In this document: positions 54,770-64,000 of the stretch, piece by piece | Position numbering within the stretch: position 1 is the first letter of the stretch | How the letters are laid out: the number at the start of each line of letters is the position of its first letter | Source: Corythucha ciliata | Taxonomy: Eukaryota > Arthropoda > Insecta > Hemiptera > Tingidae | Assembly: GCA_038030265.1 (NCBI GenBank) | Contig: CM075943.1 | Coordinates: 30,380,001 to 30,444,000, forward strand | DNA: 64,000 bases | Direction of reading: 5' to 3' | Made by a program: the position numbers and the translations under genes | The notes under the pieces: model-generated | Databases searched by the model: none | What the model saw: the letters and a program-made list of their open reading frames with translations, nothing else | Told to the model about the DNA's origin: nothing

Positions 54770-56690
54770 TTACGAAGAACAGACCAAAACGACGACCTTT
54801 TCTTTTTCCTCTCGCGAAGACTCTTCTCCTGTTACCTCAGGCGGAAGAGCGCGCCAACTCAAGGGGCTGCGTGACGCTAACGGTTACAGTCTGATGGACG
54901 TACGCCAGATTTTAATCGCATCTCCGAAAGCGAGTCTATGAGAGAGGCTCCCCTCCGTTTAGGTATATTCCTCAACGAACCCCTCTTCCACCTTTTAGTA
55001 TTATTCCGTGCTCAATTAAGGTTTATCGAGGCGCGCAATTCCTTTTCCTCCAGAAATGATTGTACGCCTGAGAGACGCATGACTTCCATTCAACGTAAAT
55101 TTTTAACGCCTATCCGACGTACATCTACCAATGCGTGCACATAAAGTGTACGTCTTTCCGGCGTATCATTACCATCGTACGCCTAAATATGTCTAATTAT
55201 CGTCCAATCACCAACCCGTGTCAGATCCTAATCTCACCCATTATTTTTCAGCTAACATTCTGTTCGAAAAAATCTATCAAACTGGGGGAAAAAATGTACA
55301 TATCCAACCCATTTGAGACCATCAAATAAGTCAAGACTTTACAATGACTACTGGATTTCTTCCGTTCCTGAAATCTCAACTAGTAATAGAAATACTTAGA
55401 CTACCGGAGAATTTGCTGCACAGCTGACGGAATAAATAAATGTGGATAAATCGGAAGAACGTGATCCCTGATGTGCGCTGGAAGTTGATGATTCATACTC
55501 TTTATCTTTATAGTTGCTGATGAAGGCTTATGTGACCCAAATTCACTCAGGAAATGCACTGAGGACGAGCAAATTCTGAGCACTGTGACAAATAAAGGCC
55601 TCAATGCAAATATTGAGAATACTAGCTCATCACATTCTGTATCAGTACCCAGACGTAATGAAGTTCATTCTACGTCCTCCGGAAGCGGAAATAAAAGTGG
55701 TGGGCGAGGGGGTGAATATAATATTTTAAATGTAGGTCTATTAACGACCGCATACACTTTAGCACTAACATTCCAAGTTTTTTGGAGTGCTCGAAAGGGT
55801 GCGACATTGTATTGTGATGATTCATTTGAGCACGGAGCTTGACTATTTGATTGCATGACTAATTCAACTAATAATAATGACGAACTTCCTAATAAAAAAC
55901 TAAAAACATGATGATATATAGATCGATTGATGACATCGTAAGATGACATAAAATTCAACAATATTGATTCCTCGAACTGAAATATACTTTAAAGTTGATT
56001 GGAACAAAGAGTATGATTGGGGGGGGGGGTGAACCTGTGCGAGATGCTAGATCTCGCAAGACGATCAATTAATATGTGTCATTATTGACACTCGTCGTAT
56101 TTTCACCGAGTCACCCATCGTTGTCAGTAAGCTTCCAATGACTCTAATGTGTCGTCTTCAAGGAGTATTGATCAATGCGACATTTATTGACTTGGAGCTT
56201 TTTTCTGCTTATTCTACTCAGATCGCCATTACATTGGGATTTAATGATTAGTGTAAATTGGCAAATTATTAGCGTTTCCCATTTGCACACAATTCTGCAA
56301 CGCGCCAATTCATTTCCACCCGTCTTCACCAGTAACATATAATTTAATTAAGAGTGGACGGGTAGAAATGAACTGCCCAAATGAAGAATTTTGTGACAAT
56401 GGGAAACGCTATTTGTCAACACAATTTGTGTAACGTTAAAAACGTGTCATTCTTTAAAATTTATAGAAATATGCCTTCTATTATTAGAGAGATGCCATTC
56501 AAACAATTAATTGCGCTTACTATATTGGAGAGGCCTATAAAAATGAAATCCGAATAATAAGAAAACATTCAGGATCGCTTTAATCCATTGAACGCAGCAG
56601 GTTTTTTTTTTGTAGCTGGTCGTAAACATCATTCCAAAGTATATGAGTAGTACAATTGTTGGAAGAAAGATGGTTTTGAAGGACATTTTC
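54770..56690. other. Unassigned intergenic stretch
   Basis: No gene supported. An open frame at 55585-55842 is Ser/Gly-rich with one hydrophobic stretch (LLTTAYTLALTFQVFW), but has no family match I recognise. A G(10) run is near 56019-56028. Confidence 0.35.
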
Positions 56691-56699
56691 TATATATAA
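56691..56699 (+). promoter_or_regulatory. TATA box of the secreted-protein gene
   Basis: TATATATAA lies 138 bp upstream of the proposed start codon. Transcription starting about 30 bp downstream would exclude the longer upstream ATG at 56717 and favour the ATG at 56837 that opens the signal peptide. Confidence 0.55.
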
Positions 56700-56836
56700 C
56701 AGGTGGGACAATAGAGATGAATTATTGCAACAGTCCATCATCGGATGCAAAGCGGTTAACGACTACTCTCGCGCTCTTTCTTCCCGCAAAAAGATCAAAT
56801 AGAGTCTCAGCGTCTCAGCCAATTGTAAATTCTGAA

Positions 56837-58128
56837 ATGATTACTGCAGTATATTTGATATTAATTGTATCCTTCGTTTCTCAGGCGGTACGTATTAATT
56901 CGTTTGTTTCTATGAGAAAGACACCTGCAATTTTTTCATACGCAGTTAATTTAATTGAACCTTTTCTGGCCGGTTACAATATTGGTGGGGCACCACCGGT
57001 GAAACACGTCAACTTCGTAATTAATTGCTCATGGTTTTCGCAGCTTTTTGTAATGTTATTGTAGTGAAAAGTTACTGAATTTTCGTACCCTTCCGTAACA
57101 ATATACAGGGTGTTTGACTTAATTTACTTATTAAATAAGATCGTGAAGTTGCAAATATCCATCAGTGTTTGAAACCCTATACCCGTTAATCTTATATGTA
57201 GTTGCCCCGTTAACCTTCTTTTTCTGCCCATCAAAGTAATTCTTGCGTTCAATCGAGGTGGATCACAGTTTAATATGAAAACGTACGGAGATTAAAATAC
57301 ATCAGTCAGATACGCAATAATGCGAGTGTATCAGTTTTCCCGCAAGGCCATTTCACTGAATTTGAAACTAATTTAATATTTGACTAGGTGGTCTTTTCGA
57401 CTCAAATCCTCTTAAAATCAGGTAAAGGTTGTAATACTATTGATTTTTTGAACGATCAAAGAGATGAAATATAAATAGTTATTTGATACTATGGACTTAC
57501 AATATCTACTATTCATTGGAAACGAAAATTGCATGGCCGAGAAAGACAAAAATGTGGTAATGAAAAATGCTGTCATCCAAGTGAAATACCTAAAAAAAAT
57601 TAATTAATACCGCCAGTTCCTTTATGGATGGTGCACGGCAAACCATTCAAGCACGTGTATTCAATATTTTCGTGTCCTCAATTATCCTGATTCTGATAGT
57701 TTTCCTGTTTACAAAATGAATTTTTGTTCTATTAATTTTTATTTCTTTTTTCAACTTGTTTTTTTCAGGCCGTTATTATAACGAGTAGCAGTGATGTCAG
57801 AGTGGAAACCATAAATGGGAATACAACGATATACCTCGACGGTCGACAAGTCGATTTGTCCAATGCCAAAGTGATCCAAGAGACAGACAGTGTTAAAATG
57901 CTCGAACCGTCCGAAAATGACAAGTACGTCATAACAGTGGACAAACGAACGGATAGAGTGCTGAGTGTGTCAACTAAGGACGGCGCTCGAGTAATTCAGA
58001 CGAATCTGACGCCTGAGCAAGAAGAAAAGTTTATAAAACAGTTCCAGGAAAGCTTTTCAAATGCCATGGACGATTTCAGAAGGTCAATGAAAGAAATGTC
58101 GCATAGACTTGGGTCGCTCTGGAATTAG
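56837..58128 (+). CDS. Small secreted protein of unknown function, 2 exons
   Basis: Exon 1 (56837-56887) encodes MITAVYLILIVSFVSQA, a textbook signal peptide, and ends at a GTACGT donor in phase 0. Exon 2 (57769-58128), after a long pyrimidine tract and CAG, starts AVIITSSSDVRVE and runs to a stop, giving 136 residues. The mature part has beta-type segments with Asn-Gly turns (INGNTTIYLDGRQVDLS) and a C-terminal amphipathic helix (EQEEKFIKQFQESFSNAMDD, then RRSMKEM). It has no Cys beyond the signal peptide and no membrane segment, so an extracellular protein is inferred. I do not recognise the family; salivary, haemolymph or cuticle roles would all fit. The 881-bp intron splits signal and mature regions. 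Convergent with the next gene. Confidence 0.75.
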
Positions 58129-58763
58129 CAACTTGATTGTAATTTCACTATCCACGATATTGTGTGACTCAAAGAAAATCCTTTTAACGACAATAACTGA
58201 TAATCTTTTATAAGTATACTCATGAATATTTTTTAAAACACGTCTCTTTTTGATGAAAGTTGTAATTATTTCCAAATTACAGCGAAGGAGTTCATCACGT
58301 TGAACAATTTTTTTTTTTTTTTTTTCAACACGTTCAACAAACAACAACAACAAGTTCCAGTCCAGGTTACAATACTGTATTAACGTGCTCACACATACGT
58401 AAGATACCTACGAGGAAGCTGATCCCTCCCCCTTTCATAACGGTCCTTCATGATCAACCCTCCACCAAAATAGCACTAATAGCAGCCAAGTAAAATAAAA
58501 TTCCCCAACCTCAATAAGACAAATAACGTCTCAATTTATTTTTTGAGTGGACTGTTTGCCTGACAGAAAATGAATTAGCGTTGCACTGCATCCACAACTG
58601 ACTTTTAGTAGGACTTCCCAACTAGTTTGACCCTGAATATAGTCAGCAATTCTGGGCAGAGGAAGCGACTGTAGTATGCATGATTTTCAGATTAAGCAAG
58701 TTTGTTAAAAAGAGGGCGAGAAAACACTCGAGCAACCGTGGCTGTACATTAGTGTCTGAGTCG
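58129..58763. other. Region between two convergent genes
   Basis: Presumed 3' UTRs. A T(18) run lies near 58308-58325. Nothing else recognised. Confidence 0.4.
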
Positions 58764-58769
58764 TTTATT
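58764..58769 (-). terminator. Polyadenylation signal AATAAA
   Basis: On the minus strand AATAAA occurs 71 bases after the stop codon of the 120-residue gene, which supports that exon as a true 3' end. Confidence 0.6.
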
Positions 58770-58840
58770 ATTATCAATTTATCATAAACACAAAGAGCAC
58801 GTATCATTTTTACAAACACCCTCTGAGAACGTTTTACGTT

Positions 58841-59894
58841 CTACCCCCACATGTCATAGTCCGGGGCAGGGACGACGTCGTTTTGATTCGCACCAGCGGC
58901 CAGTTCGGCTGCCGCACGCTCTAGTACTTCCTGCTGTTCGAGTCGAGCTCTCTGGGTTTGGTCAATTTGAAACACGGGGCCGGCTTCGACATTGTATGAC
59001 GTCATCATATACCATGGAGGGAGCCCGAAGACAGTGCCAGTTAGCTGATGCTCGTGATGGTGGCGAAGGGAAATTGGCCCAACTTCACCAGAAAAGTCTA
59101 TGTCATCTGCCACATCGTCGTCCTGCGCTCTGCTAATCTGAAAGACAATTATTTATAGTTCAGTAAGAAAGGAGCGCTATATGTCCGAGGTGGCTAAAAT
59201 GAGGAGATTTGAGATGGGATTATTCTCATGCATCACATTTTCATTAGCGAAGAGTAAGAGCGATCACGGTAGCCTTCGTAGGTCTCAACTTTTCGTATAT
59301 GTACATACATATACGTACCTAAACTCGTATCTTGTTCATGAAGCACCTATTTAGTGTACGTTGCTATATAATATATCTTGGGAATCATCTACAAATGTTG
59401 AATGACGCATTTACGTAGATGCGTGGGGCGTAATTTGTGCGGACGTATAATTCGGAGACATTTTACGTTTTCCCATTTCGTGTTTCTGACATGCGCTTGG
59501 TTCTGGGTGCCTAACAGCAAAGCTTCCATATTATAGTACGGCGCTTATGATTTAACAGGAAACATCCCAATTTCTGCTCAGTTTTCCCTGAGCGCTCCCA
59601 GTGATAGCATTGATTGCTAATCTCTTCATTCCTCTTTCTATATGAGAACATGCAGTACAGTCCATTTTTTAAAAACCTGAGCCTTGTTTTGCCAAGAGCG
59701 AGATTGAAGAGAGACACTTTGGGCGTGAAGATAAGGCTTGCATGAAAAATGATGAATGAAATGAGCCAATAGACATACGTCCAATGCCAAAAACGTGGAG
59801 AGGGGAACAAAAAAAAAAACATATATACCTGACCCCGTCCGTCAGCAATCACAGCCAAATCGTCGATCCTTTTTTTCAAGTACATCAAGCCCAT
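58841..59894 (-). CDS. Small conserved-looking protein of unknown function, 2 exons
   Basis: Exon 1 (59829-59894) encodes MGLMYLKKRIDDLAVIADG, RGQ, with donor CAG|GTATAT. Exon 2 (58841-59137), after 'aattgtctttcag', encodes ISRAQDDDVADDIDFSGE, LPPWYMMTSYNVEAGPVFQI, a Gln/Glu/Ala helix (RARLEQQEVLERAAAEL) and the end APDYDMWG. Both junctions are phase 0, giving 120 residues, and an AATAAA follows. There is no signal peptide or membrane segment; the protein is acidic with one predicted helix. I do not recognise it. It could also be the last two exons of a longer gene, although an upstream acceptor is not evident. Confidence 0.62.
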
Positions 59895-60495
59895 AATTCA
59901 AGGTTTTAAAAAATGAACTGTAAAATTGGGGTTAGCTTTTTTGCCACCCCGATAGGAAAAGGGGTGGCCGGGCCACAGAACCTCGGTTTATTCCCTTCGA
60001 GCGTCTTATATAACTATACCTTTAGATTTTCTAGGAAGTCTGGAAAGGATCTGGTTATCCATCAATATTTCGAATTAATCGTTATCCAAATTATTGTCAA
60101 TTTTACTCACTGGGGTGAATCTCAAAAGCCATAACGTCACTAAAAATAAAGTGGAACGCAGGAACATCTTCACGATCGTTCAATGCAATACGACTCGCGA
60201 ATTTCATTTAAAAATAAATTACATAGAGATCAAACCTCTACGACTAGATTGTTTACACAATTTGGATTTGAAGGTTAGCCATAAGGTTCACTGAGTTGAT
60301 CAAATATTAACGTATACCAACGGCTTGTCCAAATAAAATTCACCCACTAGTCGAGCAAGGGGAATTTCTGGAGTCAAATTACATAAAAATATGTATAGTA
60401 GAAATGTTGCTTTTAAAAAGAAAGGATTTTATGGCTTTAATTGTCAATAGAGACTTTTAGCAACACCATCGCTAACGCTAACGCAAACCATAAAT
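59895..60495. other. Unassigned stretch
   Basis: Probably the 5' flank of the 120-residue gene; no other feature supported. Confidence 0.35.
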
Positions 60496-60499
60496 CGGT

Positions 60500-60585
60500 C
60501 GTTGCTTAGTTACGAAACATCTGATTGGTTGAAATTGAAATTGAAGAGGTCGTGGTTCGAATCCCACCTCTAGGGAGCAATTTTT
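60500..60585 (+). repeat. tRNA-like fragment (pol III B-box), possible SINE head
   Basis: GGTTCGAATCC at about 60551-60561 is a perfect B-box, within 'gaggtcgtggttcgaatccc'. A weak A-box-like TTGCTTAGTTAC is about 50 bp upstream (near 60501). The T-stem cannot pair fully, as if one G were lost, and no acceptor stem closes, so this is not a functional tRNA gene. Confidence 0.35.
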
Positions 60586-60688
60586 TTCTCGAAATGCAAA
60601 ACAATTTAAAAAAAGGTAGGTCCCTTAGATTAATAAGATTAATTTCTTTGTCTTCAACCTCCCCACTCCCTCGAATTCACAGTTGTGA

Positions 60689-60720
60689 CAGTGGCGGAGC
60701 GGCAAGGGGGGAGTAATCCC
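60689..60720 (+). mobile_element. Solo hAT-like left terminus
   Basis: CAGTGGCGGAGCGGCAAGG, then GGGGAG, is very close to the CAGNGGCG-type termini of the hAT-like elements at 6343 and 30921. No matching right end was found before the end of the window, so the element is truncated, rearranged or longer than 3.3 kb. Confidence 0.4.
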
Positions 60721-62019
60721 ATAATTTTATAAGTATTAGTTTAGTGGAGTCTGCAGAGACAAGGGCTTTTATTTCCAAACTTGACCGGAACTCCACAATG
60801 CAATGCCGCGCCTCTTCCCTATATACTTTTTTATGTCCAGGCCCGGAAAGGAAAGTATTTGACGAGAGCCAGTTTCACCAAATTTTTGAGGCGACATGTC
60901 TCGTAGGAATAGGATAGTGAAGGGTTAGTTCCTCGTTAAATTTCGATTTGATCTGTTGGAAAGCCAGTGCCTCTGGTGTCTGTTTATCTTTCCCTTTTTT
61001 AGAGTTTCAATGATTTCAGTGATCGGCGTGGTGACTTTTGCGAAATCCGAGCAGGCTTCGTGTGGTGACTGGTGAGCTCCTAGCTCTGCGATTAATAAAT
61101 TAGTTTGTTTGGGTCGATCTAAACTGCGATGGTTAATTTAAAAAAGATATGGGAAGAAGGTTATCTTTTTTTCTTTTTTACGAGTCTTGTTAAAGAATCC
61201 CCGTTCATCTTGAATTTTATTCAATTTTATTATAGTTTTGACGTGTTATTCAGTCGTTTAACGAGATTGTCGCTTTTAAAACTCCCCGGGTACCTGGAAC
61301 TCCTGGCCGCCAGCCGTGTCTTGCCTGTTTTCTTCAAATAATTTCACATTTAAGACTCGTTCGACTCCTTTGGACTCGTAAAATAGACCACCCCGCATTC
61401 GTATTTAGTGTTTCAATAGCGATCGTTATTCACTTGTATCGCTGGTCTGACGAATGGGGGTGAAAGACCGAGGGGTTCCTATGGTTGCCGGAGTTGGTTC
61501 ACATTTGCCTTAATGTTCTTTAGCCTGTGAAGAAGCTAATAAATTTAGCGAAAGCTCGGCAGTTATTACCCGCACCCTCAACCGAATCCATCCATTCACT
61601 CATCAAACTCAAGGGTTGATACTTACTTTCCTTATAGAAGGGTTTAACCTGGTGGCGCGCGGTCCAGTTAAGCATATATGTATATAATATATCCATTCGT
61701 TTTGCGCGACAAGGCGTGTCCTCTCAGCCGGTTACAGCTCCCAATAAATTTTTGAACATTCCTTTTTGATTTGGGGAAGGAAATATCCAGTACTGGGGAA
61801 TTTTGGAACCTAGACGATGCATTTTTCAAGCCAAAAGATAAGACTCAAAAATGGTAGTGACCTTCGGATAGCATAGGAAAGGCTGAGAAGGATCTTGAGT
61901 CCGTATCAATAAGAGCTTCAAAGGGATTTGGTGGTGGCGGGGGTTAGTTAAGAGTGGGTAATGCCCTATTAAGTGCATTTCTTGCATTTCAATCGGTGAG
62001 CTTTGGACAATAATTTACA
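60721..62019. other. Unassigned stretch
   Basis: No gene or repeat family supported. Confidence 0.35.
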
Positions 62020-62560
62020 CTCTTGAAATAGCCAAACTAATCAGCGTCCCACAGAGGCTATCAATGGTCTCAATGAAGGTTTGCGCCTTCAAAATGGCTA
62101 TCTGCACGCTAAAAAATGGGGGATTCGCGCCTTAAAAAGTAAACTGACCAGACGTTGCGCACAGAACGTGGGCCGACTCCATCTAATCCAACTGGTCGAC
62201 CATCCCGGACCCTTAAGTACTGGATAAACTGACTACTCTCGTGCTATAAAAATGTTTGACTGGCTAATCACACTCTAGAAACGGCTAAGCTATTCGTGCC
62301 CGGGAAATAGGGAAACTTACCATTCGTGCTTAATAAATGGCTAAACTGAGCTACTGAGCATTCCCGCTTTAACAATGGCCAAAGTGCCGATGTTTCGTGA
62401 CGTAAAGTTTTCAAACTGATCACTTGCGCCTCGAACATAGCGTGGCTGACGATTCATGCCATTAAAATGCCTAATATAACTTGCTGCGCTGAAAACAAAA
62501 TGGGCAAACTGCCTATTCGCCCCCTTAAGGTACTAATGGACCATCCGCGCCCTGAAGTCG
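62020..62560. repeat. Degenerate ~30-bp array, class E (second plus-oriented copy)
   Basis: About 17 units of 'aaaatggctaaactgac' and 'cattcgcgcc' in the same orientation as 19.73-20.24 kb. It ends where the next inverted-repeat element starts. Confidence 0.78.
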
Positions 62561-62563
62561 ATG

Positions 62564-63144
62564 AATGAGGAAGTTTCATATTTTCAAAATATATTTTTTC
62601 CGATGAGTCATATCATGGTCATATCAATCCGTCCTTCCATGTAAAGCCTCATTAGCCAATTTGTTTATCCTTCATTATGTTATTATTGGAGAGCTCTAGT
62701 AGAAAATATGGGTAAGTTTATACTGTCCGCTTGTGCCCTTCCGTTGCGTCGCGGTTGACGAACATAGACCAACACCATAATTCTAATGGGCCCGTTGGGA
62801 TTGTCCGGTTTTGTTCCGTTGCATTTTTTCACTCCGTCTTGTTGTGACCTGTCGGTTTCACCCCATCCCGTTGCGGTTTATCATTATTAGTTGATTGTAG
62901 TAGATCAAATCGTGCTGAACCGAACGAGTTCGAACGGCTTCGCCCTACCTTTCCGTTTTTAAGAAAACGCAAACGTAACGCAACGGAAGGGCAAACGCGA
63001 ATATTGAAACACAACAAACCGCTCCCCGACAGTAACTGTTGCGTTATTTTACGAACGGATCCCAATTTATGCTGTATTTTAGCATAATGAAAACCTTCAA
63101 AAATAGATTTTTGATTAAGTTCTGGCCCATGAAACTTCCTCATT
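62564..63144. mobile_element. Inverted-repeat element ending ATGAGGAAGTTTCAT
   Basis: The left end AATGAGGAAGTTTCAT and the right end ATGAAACTTCCTCATT are exact inverse copies. A second internal inverted pair, GCCCTTCCGTTGCG and CGCAACGGAAGGGC, lies at about 62735 and 62980. No clear TSD. The same 15-bp end occurs alone near 13787. Confidence 0.65.
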
Positions 63145-64000
63145 GGGCATTATCGTTTCCCCGCCGAATATATGAATAGAAACGTCTACACCTTACCACC
63201 TGATCGACTCCCCCCACCACCACTTTTGGTTACTGCAATCCTACTTCGTGCTAAAAAGAAACCTCTTGAAATATGTCCGGTCCTTCCTTTCCTAGTTCGA
63301 TTGTGAGACCTTAGTTTGGGTCATCATTACAAATAAAAAATTATAGATGACATAGAACGAGAAAGTTTAGTTCTCTAAAATCGACCTCTCCCCCCCTGAC
63401 AACCCATCGTCGGCTCGACTCGTGCAAAGAGGGGGCGAGGCGTCAACATGTTTTGTGTTTTCTTGGAATAGTAAAATGCAGCACCACAAAGGCAAATCTG
63501 CTTTGTTTATGTTGAAGAACTCGGAACTATTTTGTAAAGAATGAATCAATAGCCTCACTTTATAAATAAATAAAACAGCACGTTAATGTTCAGGACCTGT
63601 TTGCGTGTTCGTCATTATTTTGTTTCCCTTCCGTACGGGAGCGCGGGGCATGTTGGCACCGATTTTCGTTTTTTATTTTTAGTTTTTGAGTGAACAGTGA
63701 TTTCAAAAATCTGGAAAATGGGTTTTCTTCCTTCACATCTTGGCTATAAAACCCTGTTGGTTCCGAATTTTTTTTATTAATTTCCAACTTTGGTATACAT
63801 TTTTTTCTCCCCACAGATCACCGATGCCCTCTTACCCCTTCAGTGGGGTAATTTGGCACCGGCGAAGGGGTAAGTTGGCTTTAGTGTCAACTTCCTGTAC
63901 CACCATCCATTAGGGGCAATTAGGAACTTGCATGGGTCGGAATTTTTAAGGGAGAATTTTTTTTTTGGCCAGGTAGAACCTAAAAATGAACTTGTCGCAA
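63145..64000. other. Unassigned right edge of the window
   Basis: No gene supported. 'ttggcaccg' with nearby 'ggggtaa' occurs twice (63653 and 63850), hinting at another repeat that runs out of the window. Confidence 0.35.

Noticed and set aside
60500..60585. Functional tRNA gene
   Set aside because: The B-box is perfect, but the T-stem does not pair and no acceptor stem or anticodon arm can be drawn.

Overview
The window is eukaryotic nuclear DNA, almost certainly from an arthropod and most likely an insect. The evidence is single-copy animal genes split by GT-AG introns. Many introns are very short (57-81 bp), while a few are long and packed with transposons. AT-rich intergenic DNA carries many miniature inverted-repeat elements. 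No operons or bacterial signals are present. I cannot fix the species from sequence alone; a hemipteran such as a whitefly would fit, but that is only a guess.

Four conserved housekeeping genes can be modelled exon by exon with every splice phase closing. They are NOC2 (nucleolar complex protein 2, minus strand, 14 exons, 1986-10857), a myotubularin-related pseudophosphatase of the MTMR10/12 group (minus strand, 11 exons, 16680-20865), WDR55 (plus strand, 6 exons, 36212-37635) and VPS33B (minus strand, 2 exons, 37758-40802). WDR55 and VPS33B are tail to tail, 122 bp apart. Two further small genes are probable. One is a TATA-driven two-exon gene for a 136-residue secreted protein (56837-58128). 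The other is a convergent two-exon gene for a 120-residue protein of unknown function (58841-59894).

Most of the rest is mobile DNA. Several elements have exact target-site duplications (TSDs): hAT-like elements at 6343-7905 and 25456-27464, a 9-bp-TSD element at 595-1590, MITEs at 15678-15972 (TA), 29037-29313 (8 bp), 32130-32544 (8 bp), 32799-33278 (TACA) and 43173-43549 (TTAA), and a 1.78-kb LTR retrotransposon at 52989-54764 (GAGGG). Degraded coding remnants include a Mutator-like transposase followed by a Ulp1-type protease (22.8-25.1 kb), a LINE tail (19.4-19.6 kb), a probable P-element/THAP-type transposase C-terminus (42.1-42.5 kb) and two inverted copies of a SWIM zinc-finger gene (45.1-49.3 kb). 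A 2-kb inverted repeat with arms of about 800 bp lies at 49.8-51.8 kb.

The most unusual feature is a set of about eleven degenerate arrays, mostly with a period near 30 bp, scattered across the window on both strands. They belong to a few related sequence classes sharing a TTCGCG core. Three of the clearest tracts lie inside TIR transposons with perfect target-site duplications, so they look like transposon cargo rather than ordinary satellite DNA. The second notable object is the LTR element, in which gag runs directly into integrase and the missing pol region is replaced by a perfect inverted copy of 100 bp of its own integrase tail.
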